From Vitellaria paradoxa (taxonomy: Eukaryota; Streptophyta; Magnoliopsida; Ericales; Sapotaceae): 64,000 nt of DNA. The translations under genes and the position numbers were made by a program. This document shows positions 60,401 through 64,000 of this stretch, piece after piece. The notes beneath the pieces are model-generated. The model made no database searches, had not been told where the DNA came from, and saw only the letters and a program-made list of their open reading frames with translations. The stretch is taken from positions 434,001 to 498,000 of the forward strand of contig JAINTL010000049.1 of assembly GCA_019916065.1 (NCBI GenBank), given 5' to 3'. Each line of letters begins with the position of its first letter. Position 1 is the first letter of the stretch.

Positions 60401-62515
60401 TTTGGCAAGATTGTTTATATCTTTATATTCGTGAGAACTGAAGCCATTGTACCATCAGCTATAGAAATGCTATTTTTAGAGTAGAGGGGATAACCCAGTT
60501 GTAAAGACTTTCCCTGTTTAGGCCAGGCTCTTGGGTTCAACTCATGATTCTCCATCCCCTGGCTTCAGCCTCTTATGGAGAACAATCCCCAACCGCACCC
60601 CCCCCCCCCGGCCCAAAAAAATAAAATAAAAATAAAAAAGCAATGTTATTTTTTAGTTAACAGGTCCTTCAAAGAGCTCAAGTATTCTGAGGTTTATATT
60701 TTCAGACATAAATCTTCTATCTTTGGCACTTTTCCTTTTTCTTTAAAAACTACTTTTGCTGAAACATGGTGTAGGCAGTGAAGAGGACTTCACATTTCTC
60801 ACTGTACCAGGCCATGGAGAGGAGTTCACGTTTCTCACTGTACATTCTGAGGAGATAGGAGAACATTTGGGGTCAGATTCCCAGTTTGGGGCTGTGGGTT
60901 GTAATGCTGGTAACATGATGTGCAGTAGTTTAGTAGAAGCAAGAAATACCCCTTCAGAAGCCATGGCTTGTGATATTTGCTGCAGTGAACCTGGTTTCTG
61001 TCGAGATTGTTGTTGTATCCTTTGTTCTAAGACTATCAGTTTAGCCTATGGAGGCTACAGCTTCATTAGATGCAAGGCTGTGGTAGGTGATGGCATTATT
61101 TGTGGGCATGTTGCCCACATGGTCTGTGCTCTTCGAGCATACATGGCTGGAACAGTTGGAGGTAGCATTGATCTTGACGCTGAATATTTTTGCCGACGGT
61201 GTGATATGAGGACTGATCTGATCTCACATGTTACGAAACTTTTACAGACGTGTGAATCTATATATTCACGGGATGACATTAAGAAGATTCTACATGTTGG
61301 CTATTGTGTTTTACGTGGCTCACAGAGAACAAGTGCAAAGAGTTTGTTTTATCAAATTGAATCCGCCCTAGCAAAGGTATAGTTGAACCAATGATCTGTG
61401 GTCTGCCTTTTTATAGATAAAATATCTTTGTTTTCTTGGGTTGCTAAAACTGGCAGTATGATCAATCTGATGCTTACACCAGCTTCAGAGTGGGACTTCT
61501 CTTGAAGATATTTGGAAGACAAAAAACTTGCCAGTTGTCACTACAGGTAATTTTTCTCTCCAACCTCCTGTTCCAAGAAGTTATTGTCCAGTTGCTGTGG
61601 GCCATTTGGGAGATGATGGCCAAATTTGTATGCTGGATGATAATGAATTGATCTGTGTGTGTTTGTGTGTGTTTATTATAAGTTTTCTTACACAATTATT
61701 ATTATTATTATTATACCTATATTCCCTGCAGAATTAATTTAGGAAATTAATATTACCCTGTGCTTTGGCTTCTTAGATACATGGAATTGTGCTCTTAAAA
61801 TGCTACGACGTAGGAAATGTTATAATGTAAATACTTTGATATGGTGCTGAAACATCTTTTGTATCTCGCATTTTCTCCCTTAATTTTTTTAGCACTTAAT
61901 GTGTTTCACAAACTAGCTATGTCCACCACTGTCTCACTGATTTCCTTGATGGAGCTCTGGATGGACTAAATCACAGTTTCTTCGTTATATTTTTCCCTTT
62001 TCCCACTCTTTTGTTGCTCAATTACAGTTCTTCAGTCCCTGGGTAACTACTAGTTTCATTTTTTGATAGCAGGGTTATTCAATCATGGAAATGATGCACT
62101 GGTGGTCACAAATTACAAGGAACCTTTAGATTTTGGATCAGGCACCCCCCAAACTTTAGCGAGGAACTTTGACCTCCAGATTCAGTCTCTAAAACTTGAG
62201 GATGAGATTAATGAGGTTCTGCAGGATCTGAGAAGGGCACAAGAGTCTGAATATAAGATTGCAGTGGAAAGGCTTTGTGGTCAAAAGGACTATATTCTAA
62301 ATATGTATCAAAGGCTTGACAAAGAGAGGTCCAAGCTTTCTACATGCACATCATCAGATGACCCAGATGCCTCTCTTGAAGCTGTCCTAGAGAGGGTGGA
62401 TCAGATAAAACAAGGGATTAAGAACCTGCGAGAGATGGAACAAGTGGCCAAGGGATTTGGAAAGACTTCCAAACATATTTTGAAAGAACATTTTGGGTTA
62501 GAAACCGATCATTAA
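12805..62515 (+). CDS. Oberon-like PHD zinc-finger protein with N-terminal DUF7081-like domain (4 coding exons)
   Basis: The coding exons join as 12805-13177, 60775-61376, 61483-61546 and 62073-62515: 1482 nt, 493 residues plus stop. Each intron begins GT and ends AG, and the phases fit (1, 0, 1). Residues about 15-120 carry [33 protein letters not shown] and the [10 protein letters not shown] end of a plant-specific block (DUF7081-like). Residues about 190-265 form a Cys/His-rich Oberon-like PHD finger ([32 protein letters not shown]). Residues about 365-480 form a charged coiled coil ending [17 protein letters not shown]. Proteins of this build are presumed nuclear and chromatin-linked; that role is inferred from the domains. 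The first in-frame ATG after the acceptor is used as start; an ATG at 12694 would lie in the leader intron. Confidence 0.85.
13178..14963 (+). other. Unique intron sequence, no gene seen
   Basis: AT-rich non-coding sequence with poly-T (13605-13623) and poly-A (about 14670-14696) runs that create spurious open frames. It ends at the left target-site duplication of the L1 element (14964-14980). Confidence 0.6.
14981..16649 (+). pseudogene. L1 ORF2 fragment: pre-RT linker and reverse transcriptase
   Basis: It starts in the GPIPFRFENMW-like region. It continues with [20 protein letters not shown] (15074 on), then [22 protein letters not shown] sequence near 15340, the [13 protein letters not shown] block (15640), [15 protein letters not shown] (15780) and [10 protein letters not shown] (16180). 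Many frameshifts and stops separate these blocks. The YADD region near 16330 reads [10 protein letters not shown]. The fragment ends in ...GWKKAFLSR and an IFK peptide where the Mutator-like element is inserted. Confidence 0.8.
16989..18400 (-). mobile_element. 5'-truncated RTE-clade LINE inside the solo LTR
   Basis: Its 3' end is at 16989 (tail CCAAACCAAGCCAAACC, complement of GGTTTGG units) and its 5' truncation near 18400. The LTR sequence resumes on both sides: GGCCTTAAAGTCTTACAA to the left and a diverged continuation to the right. It carries an 81-bp tandem duplication at 18076-18237 (AAATCTTTTTGACC... to ...CCAGGCATG). The matching target-site duplication could not be fixed. Confidence 0.8.
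17019..18071 (-). pseudogene. RTE reverse transcriptase and C-terminus (3 in-frame stops)
   Basis: All pieces, 18071-17751, 17750-17394 and 17333-17019, lie in one frame, broken by stop codons after DETRE, after YGSEC and near AEMRMLR. The catalytic [11 protein letters not shown] is intact here, unlike the copy at 9396-10855. [12 protein letters not shown] and [13 protein letters not shown] are present. The copy is 5'-truncated and cannot be active, but point stops without frameshifts suggest moderate age. Confidence 0.82.
20355..20722 (+). repeat. 5' LTR of the TR-GAG element
   Basis: 368 bp with TG...CA ends; the outermost bases TGATG and CATCA are inverted repeats. It includes a (TTA)n stretch and TATTTAAACC, a possible promoter TATA site at about 20552. 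It matches the 3' LTR except for T versus C near 20704/23570. Confidence 0.92.
20726..20738 (+). promoter_or_regulatory. Primer-binding site of the TR-GAG element
   Basis: TGGTATCAGAGCG, complementary to the 3' end of plant initiator tRNA-Met, lies three bases after the 5' LTR. It would prime minus-strand DNA synthesis by an enzyme supplied in trans. Confidence 0.85.
20890..21110 (+). repeat. GC-rich CCGGCGA repeat in the TR-GAG leader
   Basis: The motifs CCGGCGACTTTTCCGGCGA and CTCCGGCGAA recur irregularly across about 220 bases between the primer-binding site and the gag ORF. This is the most GC-rich tract near the element. It is followed by about 31 A residues at 21367-21397. A packaging or structured-leader role is possible but is inference. 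Confidence 0.7.
21558..23189 (+). CDS. Gag-like protein of the TR-GAG element (543 aa), intact
   Basis: The uninterrupted frame starts [12 protein letters not shown]. Residues about 30-190 resemble the Ty3/Gypsy capsid region: [63 protein letters not shown] and [13 protein letters not shown]. There is no CCHC zinc knuckle and no protease DSG/DTG motif. Residues about 200-543 are hydrophobic and Cys-containing ([42 protein letters not shown]) and match no domain I recognise. The expected role is capsid formation for its own RNA. The host-gene intron and the Mutator-like element are only its landing site. Identification of the N-terminal part is firm; the C-terminal part is unknown. Confidence 0.85.
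   Translation: MNFENQSYWNNKVGLHSIHQTYVKDPPYFSGTIDPPEFLDWVDNIEYIFNYHDLSDDQCIRLAKTRLTNYAREYWQTVELYHRHVTQWALMKQILSDRFVPKNFIDKAWSQLMRLKQEDSSVDDYFDQFKTLRKWSNFQNEPCAISRFVLGLRPCIREVVQQYTHKTLNEAYSKALEIEKYYKFESYESMSESKCPLQTIELQRPSPKPGAPIVSVDTSDSLINSPLLTLDHIESPNPQNVSKVVELVPPSSYLDFVNLFEDIMNNDRQDYIDFIIGDGYFFRGYYFSILIVLLSEFISWEFFESMFKLFFREITQLHESSSLLVYNRGILVYIEQFLLQVMGSISYRYSIDLIEFPATYSSLRDSNLTSSFASSLVILSQPCIPSFFDNADINWKIGLSNNYYKFPTYVIDENKEFNGCNLMMTYALHTYYLISSCQNLHAENVGPFYILCDPSPNAIFFTLPCDMSFVVIWHVENLLSCGGIFGPQILSAGYGDIFMPVPVPPPLQRCLSVFDVEDLIFLQLQRCLVKWKMRHDNSAKFST
23221..23588 (+). repeat. 3' LTR of the TR-GAG element
   Basis: 368 bp, one difference from the 5' LTR. The sequence just before it, CAGTCCGGGAGAGT, is the only candidate polypurine tract and is short. 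Confidence 0.92.
24187..24953 (+). pseudogene. L1 ORF2 fragment: C-terminal region, part 1
   Basis: It resumes [21 protein letters not shown] sequence directly after the Mutator-like element. It continues through [18 protein letters not shown] (24320), then [20 protein letters not shown] (24487) and [12 protein letters not shown], and ends [20 protein letters not shown]. These blocks are typical of the region leading to the RT zinc-binding domain. There are several frameshifts. Copia A begins immediately after GTTAC at 24949-24953. Confidence 0.8.
25700..29231 (+). pseudogene. Copia A polyprotein remnant (gag to RNase H start)
   Basis: Gag starts near 25710, the CCHC knuckle is near 26405, the integrase core and C-terminal region span about 27000-28200, and the reverse transcriptase spans 28330-28960. 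The catalytic area near 28740-28760 is heavily altered (NVYR-stop-HCYHS). Stops and frameshifts occur roughly every 50-100 codons. The frame [10 protein letters not shown] at 29195-29225 is cut by Copia C and resumes as [16 protein letters not shown] at 34534. Confidence 0.75.
31366..31566 (+). pseudogene. accD: Plastid-derived accD fragment (NUPT)
   Basis: About 200 bases read [36 protein letters not shown] and [20 protein letters not shown], then ISSALY. This is the core of the plastid-encoded acetyl-CoA carboxylase carboxyltransferase beta subunit. The active plastid protein has GEKI and LILVCASGG at the places that read REKI and FIKVCASGG here. Both edges switch abruptly to Copia C sequence, so it is a nuclear insertion of plastid DNA or a captured fragment, not a gene. 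The surrounding open frame (31350-31583) is a leftover of the plastid frame. Confidence 0.88.
31842..31913 (-). mobile_element. 72-bp 5'-truncated RTE LINE with 15-bp TSD
   Basis: Only the RTE 3' end was inserted: the complement of GCCGACCCCACCTAGTGGGA-type sequence followed by a GGTTTGG-repeat tail. It is flanked by perfect ATGATTGATTAAATA duplications at 31827-31841 and 31914-31928. It is a textbook target-primed reverse transcription product that stopped after about 70 bases. It lies inside Copia C. Confidence 0.92.
35545..36441 (+). repeat. 5' LTR of Gypsy D
   Basis: About 897 bp from TGTTGCAACTCC to CCTTCA. Its right two thirds align with 45703-46315. The matching bases just before the primer-binding site (GGGATCYGRGRAGGGYCTTCATC) fix the LTR end to within two or three bases. 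Confidence 0.75.
36464..39300 (+). pseudogene. Gypsy D gag and protease remnant
   Basis: Gag starts [20 protein letters not shown] (36464) and is cut at about 36690 by an L1 fragment. It resumes [20 protein letters not shown] (37953) and continues [20 protein letters not shown] (38105). A zinc knuckle [15 protein letters not shown] lies at about 38633. The protease region reads [14 protein letters not shown] (38886) where the family has DSG or DTG followed by NFI, so the catalytic triad is lost. Several frameshifts and stops occur. Confidence 0.78.
36692..37949 (+). mobile_element. Second L1-type LINE fragment (zinc-binding RT C-terminus) inside Gypsy D
   Basis: It begins [20 protein letters not shown] and continues [18 protein letters not shown]. 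It includes the ORF 37214-37726 with [35 protein letters not shown] and CWSTEIWNL, the RT zinc-binding domain of plant L1 elements (Cys-x2-Cys...His-x-Cys). It ends near a short A-run before Gypsy gag resumes. It is better preserved than the L1 at 14981 and belongs to a different subfamily. No TSD was recognised, so the ends are approximate. Confidence 0.78.
39549..40982 (-). pseudogene. Copia E reverse transcriptase and RNase H
   Basis: It stays in one frame with four stops (about 40983, 40449, 40352 and 40243). It includes [40 protein letters not shown], the catalytic box [71 protein letters not shown] and [10 protein letters not shown]. The catalytic box is YEDD where Copia elements have YVDD; the two Asp are kept. 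It ends ...NIYSPA just before the polypurine tract. Confidence 0.85.
40983..42834 (-). pseudogene. Copia E protease and integrase (frameshifted)
   Basis: The protease motif [14 protein letters not shown] is intact at about 42795. The pre-integrase block reads [15 protein letters not shown], and the integrase has [14 protein letters not shown] and [12 protein letters not shown]. The integrase C-terminal block [20 protein letters not shown] leads into the linker ending [13 protein letters not shown]. At least three frameshifts occur, at about 42540, 42220 and 41810, so no integrase can be made. Confidence 0.82.
42916..43917 (-). pseudogene. Copia E Gag (one in-frame stop)
   Basis: The frame starts [10 protein letters not shown] near 43917 and has one TAG stop (43687-43689) before [12 protein letters not shown]. 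It then stays open to 42916, with [36 protein letters not shown] and the zinc knuckle [15 protein letters not shown] (C-x2-C-x4-H-x4-C). The same frame runs on past further stops into the protease. Confidence 0.85.
44669..45702 (+). pseudogene. Gypsy D reverse transcriptase and RNase H start
   Basis: After Copia E the pol frame resumes: [76 protein letters not shown] (45086), the catalytic DDILIYS (about 45197), then [19 protein letters not shown] and [20 protein letters not shown] (45330-45480). Stops and a T-run insertion before DDILIYS break it. It ends in an RNase H-like [11 protein letters not shown] region, where it is fused to the truncated 3' LTR. Confidence 0.82.
45703..46315 (+). 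repeat. Truncated 3' LTR of Gypsy D
   Basis: It aligns with 35806-36441 of the 5' LTR with many substitutions and small gaps, and starts abruptly at GATCAAGCCACAAGC. The left third of the LTR is missing. Confidence 0.75.
46321..50275 (+). pseudogene. Copia B polyprotein remnant
   Basis: It resumes in gag ([15 protein letters not shown]) directly after Gypsy D. In order come gag with [11 protein letters not shown] (46690), a knuckle-like [10 protein letters not shown] (47015), the GAG-preintegrase [11 protein letters not shown] region (47700), integrase [20 protein letters not shown] (47890), the [11 protein letters not shown] remnant (48120), reverse transcriptase LEEIYMEQP (49125), the intact catalytic [10 protein letters not shown] (49350), and RNase H up to NLFTRPLGE (50200). 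Frameshifts and stops are frequent. The catalytic YVDD survives by chance. Confidence 0.78.
50702..51239 (+). pseudogene. L1 C-terminal region part 2 and 3' tail
   Basis: The L1 frame resumes [20 protein letters not shown] and [15 protein letters not shown], the zinc-binding RT C-terminus, followed by [11 protein letters not shown] 3' non-coding end follows, with an A-rich tail CAAAAAAATAAATAAAAA at 51223-51240. Confidence 0.8.
52358..54900 (+). pseudogene. Copia F gag-integrase remnant
   Basis: Gag, zinc knuckle, a linker with [20 protein letters not shown] (53420), pre-integrase [20 protein letters not shown] (54020), integrase core and [20 protein letters not shown] (54450) follow in order with stops and frameshifts. 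It is of the same general lineage as Copia A-C. Confidence 0.75.
52868..53400. mobile_element. Unclassified ~0.53-kb insert in Copia F
   Basis: The Copia frame stops at about 52868 and resumes near 53400. The insert is GA- and A-rich, with GAGAGAGA runs. It starts close to GTGTGGGAGCAAAATTAAAT and ends with AGTGGGGCCAACTGCCCCC, which can pair with itself. A direct repeat of GGCAAATTTAAAT-like sequence occurs near 52939 and 53300. The class and TSD are not determined. Confidence 0.45.
55176..56017 (+). other. Unique intron sequence, no gene seen
   Basis: AT-rich intron DNA between Copia F and the hAT element. Its short frames have no recognisable content. Confidence 0.5.
56026..59666 (+). mobile_element. 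hAT DNA transposon, 3641 bp, TSD ATTATAGG
   Basis: It starts CTATGAAGCACGGATAC and ends GTATCCGTATCATAG, imperfect terminal inverted repeats. Perfect 8-bp duplications ATTATAGG lie at 56018-56025 and 59667-59674. Both ends carry clusters of a GGATACG/CGTATCC motif (56085-56210 and 59575-59665), the usual layout of hAT subterminal transposase-binding sites. Inside is one transposase gene on the + strand with a 5' untranslated exon. It lies in the intron in the same orientation as the host gene. Confidence 0.92.
57030..59333 (+). pseudogene. hAT transposase, four in-frame stop codons, no frameshift
   Basis: It starts [13 protein letters not shown] (57030) after a probable leader intron (56448-57013, CAAG|GTAAGT to TCACAG). 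A BED-type zinc finger spans WKYVMKMEK...[12 protein letters not shown]...RAHL. The central DUF659-like region has [30 protein letters not shown] and [11 protein letters not shown]. An intron at 58607-58699 splits an Arg codon. The C-terminal dimerisation domain has [20 protein letters not shown] and [19 protein letters not shown]. Stops lie at 57300 (TAG), 57597 (TGA), 57894 (TAA) and 57951 (TAA), all in one frame. The protein would be about 730 residues, normal for the family. It is inactive as it stands. Confidence 0.9.
60091..60484 (+). repeat. 198-bp tandem duplication in intron
   Basis: Copies 60091-60288 and 60289-60484 are about 96 percent alike by eye (AGYAAGCAAAAACAAATAAA start, GAGAACTGAAGCCATTG near the end). 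Both are non-coding. The second copy ends at the TSD of the adjacent SINE, so the SINE landed in or next to the duplication. Confidence 0.9.
60483..60641 (+). mobile_element. tRNA-derived SINE
   Basis: An A-box-like GATAACCCAGTTGTAAAG is followed about 35 bases later by a B box GGGTTCAACTC (60533-60543). The element ends in a C-run and an A-rich tail (60615-60640). Flanks AATGCTATTTTTAG (60466-60479) and AATGTTATTTTTTAG (60642-60656) form a probable TSD with one substitution and one extra T. The sequence differs from the SINE at 6986-7086, so it belongs to another family. Exon 2 starts about 120 bases downstream. Confidence 0.75.
60775..61376 (+). CDS. Coding exon 2 (PHD finger)
   Basis: The acceptor TGTAG|GC gives a Gly codon completed from exon 1, then [10 protein letters not shown]. 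The alternative acceptor four bases downstream (GCAG) would put the exon out of frame. The exon carries [30 protein letters not shown] and the whole Cys/His-rich region, and ends ...IESALAK at a codon boundary before the donor GTATAG (61377). Near its start the peptide EEDFTFLTV is repeated as EEFTFLTV within about 36 bases, an in-frame duplication. Confidence 0.9.
61483..61546 (+). CDS. Coding exon 3 (64 nt)
   Basis: A small exon with acceptor CACCAG| and donor ACAG|GTAATT. In phase 0 it reads [20 protein letters not shown], then Thr and a split Gly codon. The GTSLEDIWK motif is shared with the related plant proteins I recall. Reading the flanking introns in the same frame brings stops, which supports the small exon. 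Confidence 0.8.
62073..62515 (+). CDS. Coding exon 4 (coiled coil, stop)
   Basis: The acceptor GATAGCAG| completes a Gly codon and continues [11 protein letters not shown]. The exon encodes the heptad-rich stretch [39 protein letters not shown] and [20 protein letters not shown], and ends FGLETDH before TAA (62513-62515). The C-terminus matches the expected end of the family, so the gene appears complete at its 3' side. Confidence 0.88.
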
Positions 62516-64000
62516 CGTCAACTTCAGGCATTTACTGGTTGTATGCATCAACTAAACTGCTCTGTCAAATTTTGTTATTGAATGTCTTCAAACTTTGCTT
62601 TGGTGTTGGTCCAAGATCCGAATATAAAGGACTATTTTGGAATTTGCTTGTGTTCAGGGATCAAAGTGTGTACCAAGCTCCAATTAACTGGTTGGTAATT
62701 CCAACCCAAAGTCGTTACTTGTGAGTTGTGGCCTCTCTACTGTATGGGGAGTTCAGCTACGATATTAATTTTGGAAAGTTTTTCCTATATTGATCTCTGC
62801 CACATTTTATTATCTCTCTCCACACAATTTTTTTTCCTCTTTTTTTTTTTCTCGTGCGAATATTTGGACAGTTATCATTCTTATTGCATGTTTTGATCTA
62901 AATGTACTATCTAAATATTCTTTTCTATTGCATTCATTTAGAGATGGACCTAAAAAATTTGGGACGTAAGGCAGAATATTTTTTTTTTTTTACTTACCAA
63001 AAAAAAAAAGAATAAAAGAAAAAGAATCTTCTACTAAAGGAATTCTGAATGCATATTGAAATTGTTGTGAAATTATGAAACCAGATTGCTGTGAAGTATT
63101 TAACTTGGAAAGAAAGATAGAGTTGTGAAACTTTTTAACTTTGAAAGAAAGATAGAGTTGTGAAACTTTTAATTTTACTGCTGTGAAGTTGAAATATTTG
63201 ATGAGGCCTATCTAAAAAAAATTCTTTTACTAAAGAAATTCTGGATGCAGATTAAAATTGTTGTGAAGCTGTGAAGATTGTTGTGCAGCATTTAATTTAA
63301 AAAAAAAAGGTAGGGCTTTTAATTTTACTTTAAAAAAAAAAAAACTATTGTGAGGTCGGATTGTGCAGAGAGTATCAAGAGTTTCTAAGATTTCAATAAT
63401 AAATATTATTATATAGGTAAAAGATTTTTTTGTTAAAATCCTCAAGATAAGAGACAGTGAAAGACCACACCATTGGCTAGAAGAGATCTAGAATAGGACA
63501 CTTTTAAATTAGAAATACCATTATATATATATATATATATATGGGGCTGAAGGCATTTGCCTTAGTAGCTAGCTGGTAATAGCTAGCTGGTAGGGTTGGC
63601 CCTGCATTTATTAGATTGTGGGCCTTGAAGTTGGTTTTAAAATTCAAATTCCCAAAATTGAATTTCATCCATTCAAATTATTGTAAAATGATCTCACGGT
63701 TAAATTTAAAAAATTTAAAACATAAATCTATAAATAAGTAAGAAAAAGAAGACACACAAAAAAAAAAAAATAAAAAAGTCACTTATTTTGGGTTGAAGTT
63801 GAAATGGCTTGTTATAGTAACAAGTCATTTGGTGCTTAATTTTTCTGTATGATTAGACGCATGATGCAGGGGATCTGAGCTAAATACAAATGGAGGAATA
63901 ATATTGTCCAAGGAGCAGATATTTTGAATTATTATTCATTTGGAAAATTTTACGTACTCTGCTCACTTTACTTTTATTTCTTCCTTCTGAAAGTTCATAA
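62516..64000 (+). other. 3' flank of the PHD-finger gene, AT-rich, no further gene seen
   Basis: It contains the 3' untranslated region of unknown length, poly-T and poly-A runs, a short tandem repeat of about 40 bases at 63095-63180 (GAAAGAAAGATAGAGTTGTG twice) and a (TA)n microsatellite at 63520-63541. I see no polyadenylation signal strong enough to call. Confidence 0.5.
63520..63541. repeat. (TA)n microsatellite
   Basis: About 11 TA units with no interruption. Confidence 0.9.

Larger units (their letters stand above)
13178..60774 (+). other. Giant intron (47,597 bp) of the PHD-finger gene
   Basis: It is bounded by AAAG|GTCAGC and TGTAG|GC, with coding phase 1 on both sides. After removing the L1 nest, Copia F, the hAT element and the second SINE, only a few kilobases of unique intron remain (13178-14963, 51257-51305, 55176-56017, 59675-60465, 60657-60774). 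Splicing across it is inferred from phase and protein continuity; no transcript evidence is available here. Confidence 0.75.

Noticed and set aside
61528..61737. Frame extending past exon 3
   Set aside because: It is out of the coding frame of exon 3 and reads mainly a GT-rich and TTA-repeat stretch.
1..64000. CRISPR array, prophage or operon structures
   Set aside because: No regularly spaced repeats of that type, and all coding signals are eukaryotic; the window is plant nuclear DNA.

Overview
The window looks like nuclear DNA from a flowering plant, most likely a woody eudicot. It is AT-rich with short GT-AG exons. It carries plant Copia and Gypsy retrotransposons, L1- and RTE-type LINEs, a hAT and a Mutator-like DNA transposon, tRNA-derived SINEs, a TRIM, and a fragment of plastid accD. 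No bacterial features, CRISPR array, rRNA or bona fide tRNA gene was seen. All family names come from recognising motifs by eye; no database search was run.

Only one host gene is supported. It is on the + strand, with coding exons at 12805-13177, 60775-61376, 61483-61546 and 62073-62515. Together they encode a predicted 493-residue nuclear-type protein: an N-terminal block with a WPNPGD motif (DUF7081-like), a Cys/His-rich Oberon-like PHD finger and a C-terminal coiled coil. Intron phases match at every junction. Coding exons 1 and 2 are separated by an intron of about 47.6 kb that fills most of the window.

Upstream (1-12.8 kb): a partial LTR (1-1608); an inverted-repeat element (about 3010-6299) split by a solo LTR with a perfect 5-bp target-site duplication (TSD); a 101-bp SINE with a perfect 15-bp TSD; a 5'-truncated RTE LINE (about 9396-10889); and a 356-bp TRIM (10970-11325). 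The promoter and 5' leader exon of the gene probably lie here but cannot be fixed.

The giant intron is mostly one nest of insertions, and most junctions can be solved from TSDs or from interrupted reading frames. A 5'-truncated L1 (14981-51239, 17-bp TSD) received a Mutator-like element (16659-24186) and Copia A (24954-50701, TSD GTTAC). The Mutator-like element holds a minus-strand solo LTR (itself containing an RTE LINE) and a very young TR-GAG element (20355-23588, TSD CAAGC, LTRs differing at 1 of 368 sites). Copia A received Copia C (minus strand; carries a plastid accD piece and a 72-bp RTE fragment) and Copia B. Copia B received Gypsy D, and Gypsy D received a second L1 fragment and Copia E (minus strand, TSD AGGTG). 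The deepest chain is intron > L1 > Copia A > Copia B > Gypsy D > Copia E.

Downstream of the nest, still in the intron, are a truncated Copia F (about 51306-55175), a nearly intact hAT transposon (56026-59666, TSD ATTATAGG, transposase broken only by four point stops), a 198-bp tandem duplication and a second SINE. The window ends in AT-rich 3' flank.

The best candidate for something little described is the TR-GAG element: an open 543-codon ORF whose N-terminal third is Gag-like and whose remaining ~350 residues resemble no domain I recognise. The most striking structural feature is the gene that still has splice-compatible exons across the 47.6-kb transposon nest.
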